Assembly (NCBI RefSeq): GCF_002953935.1
Contig: NZ_CP026514.1
Coordinates: forward strand, 3,162,001-3,226,000
Length of the DNA: 64,000 nucleotides
Origin: Arthrobacter sp. PGP41
Lineage (GTDB): Bacteria; Actinomycetota; Actinomycetes; Actinomycetales; Micrococcaceae
Direction of reading: 5' to 3'
Shown: positions 1 through 8,712 of the stretch, piece by piece
How positions within the stretch are numbered: the stretch's first letter is position 1
How the letters are laid out: every line of letters starts with the position of its first letter
The notes under the pieces: model-generated
What the model saw: only the letters and a program-made list of their open reading frames with translations
Told to the model about the DNA's origin: nothing
Databases searched by the model: none
Program-made: the position numbers and the translations under genes

Positions 1-1
1 C

Positions 2-865
2 CGTGCGCTCCTGCAGAAGACGGCTGCACGCCTGAAGCAGGAATCAAAGCTTTTGCTCACCAACGCCGACGAACAGGACAGGGCGAGCAGCGCCGGTGGT
101 GCCGGCACGCCCGGGACAGGCGGCGCGGGAGCGCCGGGCGGCGGTCCGGGCGGGACTGTCCCCGGACAAGGCAGCAACAACCCGTGGGGCCCGGACTGGC
201 TCGCGGCGGGTTCACCATTCAGGGATGCCTGGGGGCTCCGGGGAACGGGAAAGGCAGCCCTGGACCTGCCCAAAAGTGTCTTTGGACTCGCCGCCATGGC
301 CTCCAAAGGGCTCGACAGCTTCACTGATGCAGCCCTCTGGGCCAAGCTTCCGGCCCAAAGCGTCACCTACAACTTGCTGGATTCCGGTACAGACCTCCTC
401 GGACTCAAGAATCTCCAGAAATACGTCCCGGCCCTCAACCAATTCGGTGGGGTCTTCAAGGAGAGCCCGTGGCTGTTCAAAGGCCAGGGCTCAATCATGG
501 AAAGCCTTGGGAAAGGCGGTCTCGGCCGCGGCCTGGGGTGGGCTGGTGTGGGCCTGAATGCATTCGACACAGCCGGTTACATCGCGGCGGGTAAAACGGA
601 GGATGCCCTCTGGTCGGGGGCAAAGACAGTGCTTGGCGTAGCGTGTTTCCTTCCGCCGCCTGCCGGGACCATCTGCACGGTGGCCAGCGCGGGAATCGCG
701 ATCTACGAAATTCCTGCTGTCAAGGAGTTCGTGAACGGTGCTGCCAGCACCGTCGCGGACACTGTGGCCAGCGCTGTGAAAGATCCAGGCAAGTTCGTCG
801 AAGACACCGGCGAGAACCTGGCGGACCTCGGAAAGAGCGCCGCCAGCTTCCTCGGATTCGGATAA
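2..865 (+). CDS. Partial Gly/Ala-rich protein, possibly type VII secretion-linked
   Basis: The reading frame is open to the left edge of the window, so the true start lies upstream; a TTG at 53 is the first possible start inside. A charged helical stretch leads into a Gly/Pro-rich linker (about positions 90-190). Hydrophobic Ala/Gly helices follow, including a probable membrane-inserting stretch near 610-720, and the protein ends in Gly-Phe-Gly. Large actinobacterial WXG100-type secretion substrates and toxins often have this build, but no WXG motif or toxin fold is visible here. It is followed after 20 bases by an unknown soluble protein and then a small membrane protein, which suggests one operon. 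Function is not assigned. Confidence 0.6.
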   Translation, partial: RALLQKTAARLKQESKLLLTNADEQDRASSAGGAGTPGTGGAGAPGGGPGGTVPGQGSNNPWGPDWLAAGSPFRDAWGLRGTGKAALDLPKSVFGLAAMASKGLDSFTDAALWAKLPAQSVTYNLLDSGTDLLGLKNLQKYVPALNQFGGVFKESPWLFKGQGSIMESLGKGGLGRGLGWAGVGLNAFDTAGYIAAGKTEDALWSGAKTVLGVACFLPPPAGTICTVASAGIAIYEIPAVKEFVNGAASTVADTVASAVKDPGKFVEDTGENLADLGKSAASFLGFG

Positions 866-885
866 CTCAACCAAAGGACAATCCC

Positions 886-1527
886 GTGACAACCAGCATC
901 GACTCCACCGAGTCGCCCGGCACTGCAGTGGGCTTCGGTTTCGCCGAAATCGCCTACCTCATCAAAAGGTTTGATACCGAAGCTGCCAAGAAGTCCGGCC
1001 AGGTACTGCGGCTGGAAGAGGAAGTGCAGTCCGATCCAATCTGCATCGCCGGAGGATCGTCGCTTCTGGGCCGCGGCTTCGCGAGCGTCGACGACGACCT
1101 TGAATTGGAAGGGCCGGCAGTACCCACCGCGTATGCCTTGTCCAAGGCGGTCCGCTGGACCGAAATCAGTCTTGTCGACGGGGAGAAAACCGACACTGTC
1201 GTACACGTCGAGTCCGACAAGGTATCCCTGCTTATGCAGCCCCGAACCTTGGGCACCTGGTTTGTCTTCGCCCAAGACCCCGACGTTGACGGCGCTGACG
1301 CCCAACTCTCCGTTATCGAAGCGCACACCCAGGCCAATCCCCAAGGGACCGCATTCATCAGGGTCAAGTCGATGTCCGGCGAAGACCACCTGCTGATCCG
1401 ACCGGACGGCCTCGGCTGGGCGGTCGCCAAAGTCGTCGATCCCACAACGGATGTCGAGGAAACCACCGGCCTGGACACTTCAGGGCTGCTCACGTCCATT
1501 CGGGAAACCCGGGGAGAAACTCCATGA
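886..1527 (+). CDS. Hypothetical soluble protein
   Basis: 213 residues from a GTG at 886, chosen because AAAGGA lies 7 bases upstream; the same frame runs open further upstream only as a shadow of the previous gene. The protein is acidic, with mixed alpha/beta character, no signal peptide and no membrane segment. I do not recognise a family. Its place between a possible secreted protein and a membrane protein would suit a chaperone or immunity role in a secretion module, but that is inference from context. Its stop overlaps the next start by four bases (ATGA), so the two are probably translationally coupled. Confidence 0.75.
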   Translation: MTTSIDSTESPGTAVGFGFAEIAYLIKRFDTEAAKKSGQVLRLEEEVQSDPICIAGGSSLLGRGFASVDDDLELEGPAVPTAYALSKAVRWTEISLVDGEKTDTVVHVESDKVSLLMQPRTLGTWFVFAQDPDVDGADAQLSVIEAHTQANPQGTAFIRVKSMSGEDHLLIRPDGLGWAVAKVVDPTTDVEETTGLDTSGLLTSIRETRGETP

Positions 1528-1934
1528 GCAACGAGATTCCGCCTGCTGAGCCTCCGGCCCGGCGCAAGGGCTATTACAAGCGCCAGGTCGAACTGGAAGC
1601 CGCGAGGCAGGGACTCACGCCGGAGGAGTACGGAGTCTACAAGGGCTCCACCGGCAGTGTCATCAAACCCATAAATTCGGCCGGTGGCCTGCTCTTCCTG
1701 GCTATTCTGATCTCAGTCTTCTCCGCGGTTGTCGTCGGGGCCGCCATCATTCTCCTCACAGGTGAGGGGGTCACCAACTGGGTGCAATTCATTATCGGCT
1801 GCGCCGTTGTGGTTTTCCTTGTCCCGACGTCATGGGCGTACTACTTCAAGGAACGCAAAGCCACACGTTTACGGAAGGCAGCGGGGAAAACACTTGAACC
1901 CCCTACCCGCCGCTCAAGCAGGCCGGACTGGTAA
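1524..1934 (+). CDS. Small two-helix membrane protein
   Basis: 136 residues. A basic, proline-containing cytoplasmic N-terminus is followed by two membrane segments (about residues 53-78 and 86-108), then a short Arg/Lys-rich tail ending in Asp-Trp. The start overlaps the upstream stop (ATGA), marking it as the last gene of a three-gene operon with the genes from position 2 on. No family is recognised. The basic flanks predict both termini inside the cell. Confidence 0.75.
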   Translation: MSNEIPPAEPPARRKGYYKRQVELEAARQGLTPEEYGVYKGSTGSVIKPINSAGGLLFLAILISVFSAVVVGAAIILLTGEGVTNWVQFIIGCAVVVFLVPTSWAYYFKERKATRLRKAAGKTLEPPTRRSSRPDW

Positions 1935-1999
1935 CAACGCGTTCCGCACCGTGACGTAACCGACTGCGCCGTCCCGGTTCCGAAGTCTAAACTGGACGA

Positions 2000-3142
2000 A
2001 TGACTACAGCAGCTACCCCTTCCGTCGGCCTGGTCGGATGGCGCGGCATGGTCGGTTCCGTCCTCATGCAGCGCATGCAGGACGAGGGCGACTTCGCCAA
2101 CATCAACCCGGTGTTCTTCTCCACGTCCAACGCGGGAGGTGCCGCGCCGACACTGGCCGGAACAGCAGCAGGCAGTGCCGGCAAGCTCGAAAACGCGTTC
2201 GACGTCGACACGCTGGCTAAGCTGCCCATTATTGTCACCGCCCAGGGCGGCGATTACACCAAGCAGGTCCACGGTGAGCTGCGCAGCCGCGGCTGGGACG
2301 GCCTCTGGATCGACGCCGCCTCCACCCTGCGCATGAACGACGATTCAATCATCGTGCTGGACCCGATCAACCGGGACGTCATCGACAAGGGCCTGGTCAA
2401 CGGCACCAAGGACTTCATCGGCGGCAACTGCACGGTCTCCTGCATGCTCATGGGCCTCGGCGGCCTGTTCAAGAACGGCTTGGTGGAGTGGGGCACTTCC
2501 ATGACCTACCAGGCTGCCTCCGGCGGCGGCGCACGGCACATGCGCGAGCTGCTCAGCCAGTTCGGCACGCTCAACGCCGAGGTCAGCACGGAACTGGACG
2601 ATCCGGCGTCGGCCATCCTGGACATTGACCGCAAGGTCCTTGCCCACCAGCGGACGGACATCGACGCCACCCAGTTCGGCGTTCCGCTGGCCGGTTCCCT
2701 GATCCCCTGGATCGACGCAGACCTGGGCAACGGACAGTCCAAGGAAGAGTGGAAGGCCGGGGTCGAGACCAACAAGATCCTGGGCACCTCCGAGGAAAAC
2801 CGCGTGATCATGGACGGCCTTTGTGTCCGGATCGGCGCCATGCGGTCCCACTCGCAGGCCCTGACGCTCAAGCTCCGCGAGGACCTGTCCGTCGCCGAGA
2901 TCGAGAAGCTGCTCGACGAGGACAACCAGTGGGCCAAGGTGGTTCCGAACACCAAGGAAGCCTCCATGGCTGACCTGACGCCGGTTGCCGCATCAGGCAC
3001 CCTTGACATTCCGGTGGGCCGCATCCGCAAGATGGAAATGGGCCCGCAGTACATCAGCGCCTTCACCGTGGGTGACCAGCTCCTCTGGGGTGCTGCCGAG
3101 CCGCTGCGCCGCATGCTCAACATCGCCACCGGGAACCTGTAG
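2000..3142 (+). CDS. asd: Aspartate-semialdehyde dehydrogenase, E. coli type
   Basis: Makes L-aspartate 4-semialdehyde from aspartyl phosphate with NADPH, the branch point to lysine/diaminopimelate, threonine and methionine. The 380-residue protein carries the family's N-terminal [14 protein letters not shown] nucleotide-binding segment. The catalytic cysteine is about C144 in GGNCTVS, and the catalytic histidine about H284 in RSHSQA. It closely resembles the enterobacterial enzyme rather than the roughly 345-residue form that mycobacteria and corynebacteria keep beside lysC. No lysC lies next to it here. Transcription probably ends at the long hairpin at 3159-3221, which is followed by TTTT. 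Confidence 0.95.
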   Translation: MTTAATPSVGLVGWRGMVGSVLMQRMQDEGDFANINPVFFSTSNAGGAAPTLAGTAAGSAGKLENAFDVDTLAKLPIIVTAQGGDYTKQVHGELRSRGWDGLWIDAASTLRMNDDSIIVLDPINRDVIDKGLVNGTKDFIGGNCTVSCMLMGLGGLFKNGLVEWGTSMTYQAASGGGARHMRELLSQFGTLNAEVSTELDDPASAILDIDRKVLAHQRTDIDATQFGVPLAGSLIPWIDADLGNGQSKEEWKAGVETNKILGTSEENRVIMDGLCVRIGAMRSHSQALTLKLREDLSVAEIEKLLDEDNQWAKVVPNTKEASMADLTPVAASGTLDIPVGRIRKMEMGPQYISAFTVGDQLLWGAAEPLRRMLNIATGNL

Positions 3143-3158
3143 CTCTCCCCGTACAGAG

Positions 3159-3221
3159 CAACGCGGGGTCACTTACCGCCCGATCCGCACCCCGGATGGG
3201 TCGCTAAGTGACCCCGCGTTG
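3159..3221. repeat. Long hairpin, CGCGGGGTCACT family, copy 1
   Basis: A perfect 17-base inverted repeat (3159-3175 with 3205-3221) encloses a second partly palindromic core (CCCGATCCG against CGGATGGG). It lies between the convergent ends of asd and the AlkZ-like gene and is followed by TTTT on the plus strand, so it can act as a terminator. The outer arm core recurs at 30602, 31642 and 33797. Confidence 0.85.
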
Positions 3222-3226
3222 TTTTG

Positions 3227-4336
3227 TCAGGTGCTGAGGAACGTGAAGTAGCGCTGGGCTGCTTTGGCGAAAGCTGCCTCGGCGGCCGGACCTAGCGGCC
3301 GGGCGGCGTCAAACAGTTCAGGCACGACGCCGGCGCGCGGGCCGGTGCCGTCGCGGGACCACGTGCCGATCACCTCTCCCCCGGCCACCAGTATCTTCTT
3401 GAAGACGCCGTTGCCGCCGGGGACGATCCTGCCCGAATGCTCCGGCGGCAGCACGGCGCGCCGGTCCGTGTAGCCCAGCAGGAACTCGTCGAAGCCGGGC
3501 AGGAGCAGGATTGACCGGGCCCCCGGCACCCCGGTGTCCAACAGGGAGGCGGTCTCCGGCGACATCCAGAAGTCCCCGCCGTCGAACCGGAAATCCACCA
3601 GCAGGCCGCGGACGGACTCGAGCGCCGCCCGGACCTCAGCCAGGGGAATCTGGGTCCACCAGGCAAAATCGCGCAGGGTGGCCGGGCCATGGCTGCGGAG
3701 GTACCGCAGCAGGAACTCTGCGACGGCCTCCTGCCGTTCCAGCTTCCGCGAAACGGGTATCCAGTCCTCGAAGGCCACCAGCAGCTGCTGGTTCTTGGCC
3801 AGCGGCCCCTGAACGAGCCACGCGTGCCTGCACAGGGTCCCCAGGATGTGAATGCCCCGCTGGCCCTTCGTCGGCTGCCCTGCTGCGTCGAAGGCGGTGA
3901 ACAGTTCGGTGCGGCTGGCGGGACCGCCGCCGGCAATATGGTCCAGCGCGATGTCCCGGCATTTCTCGATGTCCGCCCACGTGATTTCCAGCTCCCGGTG
4001 CCGCGCGGCAATAATCTTGGTGAGCCGGTCCGCTGTGAGCCCAAGCATCCACCGCAGGTCCTCCGGAGCCACCAGGTGCAATGTCCCGCGCATCGGCCAG
4101 GACCGCACCACAGCACCTGAATCAATGGCGGACCGGACGTCGGTGAGGCCGCATCCGGGAACCCTGGCGCCCACAGCCCACATCGCTGCCTGGAGGTCCT
4201 GCGCCTGCATGGCGGTCATCCAGCGGACAGCATCAGCAACCGAGCTGGACGGCCGGGCTCCGCCTGCGAGGCCCTGCGAGGCCATCCTCAGGCGGCCCAC
4301 CGTTTTGCGGTTGGAACGGTGCAGGTCAGCAGCCAT
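3227..4336 (-). CDS. AlkZ-like DNA glycosylase (winged-helix, HTH_42 family)
   Basis: 369 residues matching the tandem winged-helix fold of the AlkZ/YcaQ superfamily, which removes bulky alkylated bases and unhooks interstrand crosslinks. The catalytic Q-x-Q motif known for AlkZ-like members is visible as Q44-A-Q46 in AMQAQDLQ. Other landmarks are WPMRGTLHLV (about 80-90) and FDEFLLGYTDR near the C-terminus. It stands alone and runs convergently toward asd. Members of this family guard toxin-producing clusters in some actinobacteria, but no such cluster is beside it, so general alkylation repair is the safer reading. Confidence 0.85.
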   Translation of the reverse strand: MAADLHRSNRKTVGRLRMASQGLAGGARPSSSVADAVRWMTAMQAQDLQAAMWAVGARVPGCGLTDVRSAIDSGAVVRSWPMRGTLHLVAPEDLRWMLGLTADRLTKIIAARHRELEITWADIEKCRDIALDHIAGGGPASRTELFTAFDAAGQPTKGQRGIHILGTLCRHAWLVQGPLAKNQQLLVAFEDWIPVSRKLERQEAVAEFLLRYLRSHGPATLRDFAWWTQIPLAEVRAALESVRGLLVDFRFDGGDFWMSPETASLLDTGVPGARSILLLPGFDEFLLGYTDRRAVLPPEHSGRIVPGGNGVFKKILVAGGEVIGTWSRDGTGPRAGVVPELFDAARPLGPAAEAAFAKAAQRYFTFLST

Positions 4337-4423
4337 GGGCCCATCTTAGGCACGTTCCCGGCCCGCCCGCACAGCCCGTTAGGGAACGGGGAGAGCGGCG
4401 CGGCCAGGACTAAGCGGCCAGGA

Positions 4424-5491
4424 CTAAAGCGTCAAGCCGATAAGCAGGGGTTCCGGGTGCAGTCGGATGCCAAAGCGCTGCTCGACGCCGGCGCGCACCT
4501 CCCGCGCCACCGCCAGCACGTCCTGGGCGCTGGCAGAGCCGCGGTTGGTAATGGCGAGCGTGTGCTTGGTGGACAGGGACGCCCGGCCCCCGCTCACACT
4601 GCCCGGCTCCAGTCCAAAGCCCTTGCTGAAGCCCGCCTGGTCGATGAGCCAGGCCGCGGACAACTTCACCATCCCGTCATTGCCTGCCGGGTAGCGGGGC
4701 GCCTTTTCCGGCAGGGCTGCCGCGATTTCGGCGGGGACGATCGGGTTGGTGAAAAACGACCCCGTGGAATAGGTATCCCTGTCCGCCGGGTCCAGCACCA
4801 TTCCCTTTGAAGCCCGCAGCCGCAGCACTTCCCGCCGCACGTCCGTGGAGTAGGCGCGCTTGCCCTGCTCCACGCCCAGTGAGCGGGCCAGCTCCGCATA
4901 CCGGATGGGAGCGCTCATCCGGCCGATGGGCAGCTGGAATTCCACGGTCAGCACCACGTAGCGCGGCGAGCCATTCGTGGTGGCCTGTTTGAGGATGGAG
5001 TCCCGGTAGCCGAACTTGAGCTCAGAGTTCGTGAAGGTCTTCACGGCGTTCCGCTGGCGGTCCCAGGTCCGGACAGCGGCGATGGTCTGGGACACGTCGG
5101 AGCCGTAGGCGCCGACATTTTGCACCGGGGTGGCTCCCGTGGAGCCCGGGATGCCCGCGAGGGCCTCAATCCCGGACCACGCGTGAAGAACAGCGTATTC
5201 CACCAGCTTGTCCCAGTTGTGGCCGGCCTGCACCACCACGGCCACGCCGCCGCAGGAATCCTCCGCGTTGACCGCGAAGCCTTCCGAGGCGATCTTCACT
5301 ACGGTGCCGGGGAACCCGTCGTCGGAAACCAGCAGGTTGGAGCCTCCGCTGATGATCAGCAGAGGCTCCCCGGCAGCGTCGGCTGACCGGACGGCCTCGA
5401 TGATCTCAGCCTCGGTGCGGGCCTCGATGTAGGTGCCGGCGGGCCCCCCGACGGCGGCCGTTGTGAGCTGGGAGAGCAGGGTGGAAGTCAC
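4424..5491 (-). CDS. murB: UDP-N-acetylmuramate dehydrogenase
   Basis: Reduces UDP-N-acetylglucosamine enolpyruvate to UDP-MurNAc with NADPH and FAD, an early cytoplasmic step of peptidoglycan synthesis. The 355-residue protein has the FAD-binding segment GGSNLLVSDDG (about 49-59), then GIPGSTGATPVQNVGAYG, the active-site stretch STGSFFTNP with its proton-donor serine, and a C-terminal EP pair. This is the type I form. It follows two MaoC-fold genes on the same strand with a 39-base gap, an arrangement conserved in many actinobacteria. Confidence 0.95.
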   Translation of the reverse strand: MTSTLLSQLTTAAVGGPAGTYIEARTEAEIIEAVRSADAAGEPLLIISGGSNLLVSDDGFPGTVVKIASEGFAVNAEDSCGGVAVVVQAGHNWDKLVEYAVLHAWSGIEALAGIPGSTGATPVQNVGAYGSDVSQTIAAVRTWDRQRNAVKTFTNSELKFGYRDSILKQATTNGSPRYVVLTVEFQLPIGRMSAPIRYAELARSLGVEQGKRAYSTDVRREVLRLRASKGMVLDPADRDTYSTGSFFTNPIVPAEIAAALPEKAPRYPAGNDGMVKLSAAWLIDQAGFSKGFGLEPGSVSGGRASLSTKHTLAITNRGSASAQDVLAVAREVRAGVEQRFGIRLHPEPLLIGLTL

Positions 5492-5530
5492 CAGACAACC
5501 CTATCGGGAAAGTGGGACACGCTTCCCGGC

Positions 5531-5968
5531 TCAGCTGAGCCGGACGACGGCCTGGGCTTTCATCAGGACCTTCTGTCCCGCGGAAACTACGGTGAGGTCA
5601 ACACGCGCGGTGTTCGCCTCGGCGTCGAGCTTTCCGATGATGCCGCTGACCTCGATGGTGGCGCCGGGTTCGTCTGTACCCGTGGTGTCCGTGACCAGGA
5701 CGGGCTTGGTGAAGCGGGTCTGGAAGTCGACGACGGCGGCCGGGTCGCCTGCCCAGTCAGTGACCAGCTGCACGGCCGAACCCATGGTGAACATGCCGTG
5801 GGCGATGACGCCGGGCAGTTCCACGCTGGTGGCGAAGGCTTCGTTCCAGTGGATGGGGTTGAAGTCGCCGGATGCTCCGGCGTACTTGACCAGGTCGGTG
5901 CGGGTGACCTCGATGGTGCGGCTGCCGATCTCCTGGCCGGCGCTGAGGTCGTGGATGCTGAGGCTCAT
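5531..5968 (-). CDS. MaoC-family (R)-hydroxyacyl dehydratase, HadB-like
   Basis: 145 residues with the MaoC hot-dog fold and hydratase motif: DFNPIHWNEAFA supplies the catalytic Asp and His, and GVIAHGMFTMG follows. Family members dehydrate 3-hydroxyacyl thioesters; mycobacterial HadB does so in FAS-II as a heterodimer with HadA or HadC. The partner subunit lies directly upstream, two bases away. Arthrobacter lacks mycolic acids, so the substrate here is unknown and may belong to general fatty acid metabolism. It lies upstream of murB in the same transcription direction. Confidence 0.9.
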   Translation of the reverse strand: MSLSIHDLSAGQEIGSRTIEVTRTDLVKYAGASGDFNPIHWNEAFATSVELPGVIAHGMFTMGSAVQLVTDWAGDPAAVVDFQTRFTKPVLVTDTTGTDEPGATIEVSGIIGKLDAEANTARVDLTVVSAGQKVLMKAQAVVRLS

Positions 5969-5970
5969 GG

Positions 5971-6432
5971 TTACTGTCCCTCTCCGCGGACCAGGATGGA
6001 CGACGTGGTGGTGGTGACGGGCTCGCGGGAATCGTCCGTACCGAGGGAAAAGACCTCCGAACGCGTGGTGATCATTGCCCCGCCACCCATGGCACGGACG
6101 CCGTCGACGTGGAGCTCCGCTACCAGGCGGTCGCCGGCGAAGATGGGCCGGTGGTGGGTGAAGCGCTGGTCCGCATGGACCACGCGGGAGAAGTCGATGC
6201 CGGCCTCCGGATCCTCGATGAGCTGTGCGTCGGCGCGCTGGGCGATGATGATGGCGAACGTCGGAGGGGCAACAAGATCCGCGTGCCCCAGGGCCTTGGC
6301 GGCGTCGACGTCGAAATGTGCAGGATGGGCGGCCTTCACGGCGCGGGCAAACTCGCGGATTTTCTCGCGGCCAACGTCGTACACCTCTGCAGCAGGGTAG
6401 CTTCGGCCCTGCAGGTCCGGATTGATAGTCAT
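5971..6432 (-). CDS. MaoC-like N-terminal domain protein, HadA/HadC-like
   Basis: 153 residues with the hot-dog fold of the FAS1-type dehydratase N-terminal domain. Landmarks are APPTFAIIIAQRA and HADQRFTHHRPIFAGD, typical of the non-catalytic, substrate-binding partner of MaoC dehydratases. It lacks the Asp-His hydratase motif that is present in the next gene. The two-base gap between the genes implies they are made together as a heterodimer. This mirrors the hadA-hadB arrangement of mycobacteria. Confidence 0.9.
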   Translation of the reverse strand: MTINPDLQGRSYPAAEVYDVGREKIREFARAVKAAHPAHFDVDAAKALGHADLVAPPTFAIIIAQRADAQLIEDPEAGIDFSRVVHADQRFTHHRPIFAGDRLVAELHVDGVRAMGGGAMITTRSEVFSLGTDDSREPVTTTTSSILVRGEGQ

Positions 6433-6472
6433 GGGCTCCAGCCTATCGCCAGGCTTCGGGGCGCCCGAAAGG

Positions 6473-6697
6473 TTACCGGCGGAGGTTCTTCCGGATGGCC
6501 TGGCCGCGGACCACGATCCCGGCGATATGAAGGACGAGGCCCAGCCCGATCAGCGGGAGGGATGCGGTGGCGAGGACGGAGTTGCCGCTGGTGTTGCCCA
6601 CCAGGTTCAGGATGATGCCGACGGCGATCATTCCCATCGCACTGAAGACCAGGACTTTGTAGCGGGTTGGCGCGGTGGCCCAGAATTCGTTCAGCAC
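6473..6697 (-). CDS. Small membrane protein, possibly DUF3188
   Basis: 74 residues with two clear membrane helices (about 15-34 and 42-62) separated by a short Asn/Ser-containing loop, and a basic C-terminus (RGQAIRKNLRR) that should stay in the cytoplasm. Small proteins of this length and layout have been filed under DUF3188, but I assign that only tentatively. It sits between the DUF2797 gene and the MaoC pair on the same strand. Confidence 0.7.
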   Translation of the reverse strand: MLNEFWATAPTRYKVLVFSAMGMIAVGIILNLVGNTSGNSVLATASLPLIGLGLVLHIAGIVVRGQAIRKNLRR

Positions 6698-6719
6698 CCT
6701 GAAAGTCTACCGGGCAACC

Positions 6720-7676
6720 TCAGAACAGGGCTTCCTGCACGGCCGGGACCTCCGAGGAATAGTCTCCCAGTTCGATGGTTCTGCCTTTGAGCCGGCCGAG
6801 GTCCACGACGAATTCGAGGTCCGTTCCACCGAGGGCGGCCAGCACGAAACTGCCGCTGACGGACTGGATGGTGAAGCCGTGCGGCCCGGACGCCAGGCTG
6901 TGGGGGTAGGCGTGCCTGGGGCTTGCCGAACACAGCCGCCAGGCCAGTCCGGGCCTGCGCCAGGCCTCGTCCACCACCTCGAAACCTTCCAGGCCGGAGC
7001 CGGAAATGACCTGGCGCGCGGTGGCCGCCAGCGTCAGATTGTGCGCCGTGAGCCGGCCCGCCGGTGCGGGGCCGGCCAGGGCACTTGCCTTGGCGGCTGA
7101 CCGCACCTGTTGCGGCAGCCCGCAGTCGCGCGTTACAAGGTCCTCAAGGATCCGCACTATCCGCCCGTCCGCGGCGCGCGCCACGTAGCTCGCTACCACC
7201 GCACCCTGTTCCGCGAGCCGCTGCCATTTCCTCAGATTGGAGGCCGTTCCCACCTTGCTGGCCCCGTCGGCGAAGGTGGCGATATACAGCCAGTGCGGCT
7301 GCATCAGGTAGCTGCGGAGGCCCGGCGGGACGCGGCCGTCCCGGTGGAAGTCGTGCATGAGCCGGAAGTCGTCCGCCACAAAGCACCGTTCGCACTGATG
7401 TCCACGGGCGGAGGGCAGGCGTTCGGCACAGAGGATGTGGTCCCGGCGGGCCGGGCCGTGGACCCGGTGGTGGCCGAGGCAGGACTTCCCTTCGGCGGCG
7501 AGCCGGATGCCCAGGCGGGTGCCGTCGTCGAGCGCTGTTTCCTGGAAGGTGCCGTCCGGAGCCTGCAGCCGCAAGACAGGAGGCGCGCCGTTGGCGGAAT
7601 CGTCCGCCGCAGGCCAAAAGACCCCGTGGACCAGATAGCGCGTACCGGTCACGGGGTCTCCTGGGGTGAAAAGCAT
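6720..7676 (-). CDS. DUF2797 family protein
   Basis: 318 residues, family of unknown role. A cysteine pair in HQCERC, together with the upstream CAERLP cysteine, looks like a small metal-binding site (about residues 85-105). It is followed by LYIATFADGASKVGTA, which resembles the beta-hairpin of GIY-YIG nucleases but without enough motif to claim nuclease activity. The stop lies 5 bases from the start of the CitE-like gene's end, so the two minus-strand genes are probably co-transcribed. Confidence 0.8.
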   Translation of the reverse strand: MLFTPGDPVTGTRYLVHGVFWPAADDSANGAPPVLRLQAPDGTFQETALDDGTRLGIRLAAEGKSCLGHHRVHGPARRDHILCAERLPSARGHQCERCFVADDFRLMHDFHRDGRVPPGLRSYLMQPHWLYIATFADGASKVGTASNLRKWQRLAEQGAVVASYVARAADGRIVRILEDLVTRDCGLPQQVRSAAKASALAGPAPAGRLTAHNLTLAATARQVISGSGLEGFEVVDEAWRRPGLAWRLCSASPRHAYPHSLASGPHGFTIQSVSGSFVLAALGGTDLEFVVDLGRLKGRTIELGDYSSEVPAVQEALF

Positions 7677-7681
7677 GGGTT

Positions 7682-8545
7682 CTACAGTGCGGGCTGCACC
7701 CCAAAGGCTACCGCGAGCTTCATGATCTTCTCGGCGCGGCCCAGGCGGGGCAGGTCGGACCCGTCACGGATCACGCGGCCGTTGGCTTCGAAGTCGGCCA
7801 TGAAGTCGGTGGCCCAGGCGACGTCCGACGGCGTGGGGCTGATGACCTCGTTGATGACGGGGGTCTGGTCGATGGCAAGGCAGAGCTTGCCGGTCATGCC
7901 CATCATCACGGTGATGCCGGTCTGTTCGCGCAGGATGGGGTGGTTGGTGCCCACCGTGGGGCCGTCGATGGGCCCGGGCAGGTTCCCGACGCGGCTGGCG
8001 ACCACAAGCTTGGCGCGCGGGTAGGCCATGGCTTCCGGGGTGGCGGCCATGCCGGTGTCGCGGCGGAAGTCGCCGGAGCCGAAGGCCAGCCGGAAGGCCC
8101 CCTGCGCCTTGGCGATGTTGTTGGCTTCCTCGATGCCGACGGCGGATTCCACCAGCGGGATCACGGGCGTATTGCCGTCCATGCGGTGGAAGCTCTCAGT
8201 CACCTGGTCCGCGGATTCGGTCTTCGCCAGCATGATGCCGAGCAGGCCCGGCGTGCCGCGGAGGCCGGCCAGGTCCGCTGCCCAGAACGGGCTGGTGGCG
8301 TCATTGATGCGGACCCAGGCCTTGCCGCCGGCAGTCAGCCAGTCAATGACGTTGTTCCGGGCATGGTCCTTCTGGGAGGGGTCCACCGCATCTTCAATAT
8401 CCAGGATGATCGAATCGGCGCGGGACACTGCCGACTGGTCGAAAAGCTCCGTCTTCATGGCATTCACAAGGAGCCATGAGCGGGCGATCTCTGCTGGGAT
8501 ATTGCGTTCCGGCCTTACGGTCTCGGTGGCGATGGTAGACGTCAT
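7682..8545 (-). CDS. HpcH/HpaI aldolase/citrate lyase family protein (CitE-like)
   Basis: 287 residues with the TIM-barrel signatures of the CitE/malyl-CoA lyase family: LDIEDAV (metal-binding Asp/Glu), AWVRIND with its CoA/phosphate-contacting arginine, PLVESAVGIEEA and FGSGDFRRDTG. Members cleave (3S)-acyl-CoA esters such as citramalyl-CoA or hydrolyse malyl-CoA. No citrate lyase alpha or gamma subunit is nearby, so this is a stand-alone enzyme and not part of citrate lyase. The substrate cannot be read from sequence. Confidence 0.88.
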   Translation of the reverse strand: MTSTIATETVRPERNIPAEIARSWLLVNAMKTELFDQSAVSRADSIILDIEDAVDPSQKDHARNNVIDWLTAGGKAWVRINDATSPFWAADLAGLRGTPGLLGIMLAKTESADQVTESFHRMDGNTPVIPLVESAVGIEEANNIAKAQGAFRLAFGSGDFRRDTGMAATPEAMAYPRAKLVVASRVGNLPGPIDGPTVGTNHPILREQTGITVMMGMTGKLCLAIDQTPVINEVISPTPSDVAWATDFMADFEANGRVIRDGSDLPRLGRAEKIMKLAVAFGVQPAL

Positions 8546-8650
8546 GTATCTACCGTATCCGCCCGGGCAGGGGCACGGGGCACAAAAACGGCCAGCACGG
8601 GAGGTTCAATACGAACTAAACGGGATATGACGGCCGGCCAGCGAAAGCAG

Positions 8651-8698
8651 GTGGCAGCAGGTGTCGATCCGGGGCGCCAAAACGACACCTGCTGCCAC
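8651..8698. repeat. Long hairpin, GTGTCG family, copy 1
   Basis: A perfect 16-base inverted repeat (8651-8666 with 8683-8698) with a 16-base loop. It lies in the gap between the start of the CitE-like gene and the stop of the aldo/keto reductase gene. The inner part CAAAACGACAC is shared with the hairpin at 21387-21436. It could end transcription of the aldo/keto reductase gene. Confidence 0.8.
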
Positions 8699-8712
8699 TC
8701 AGTTGGGGTGGA

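Noticed and set aside
643..1527. Longer start for the second gene at 643
   Set aside because: The first part overlaps the upstream gene in another frame, is Arg/Cys-rich shadow sequence, and a GTG at 886 has a good ribosome site.
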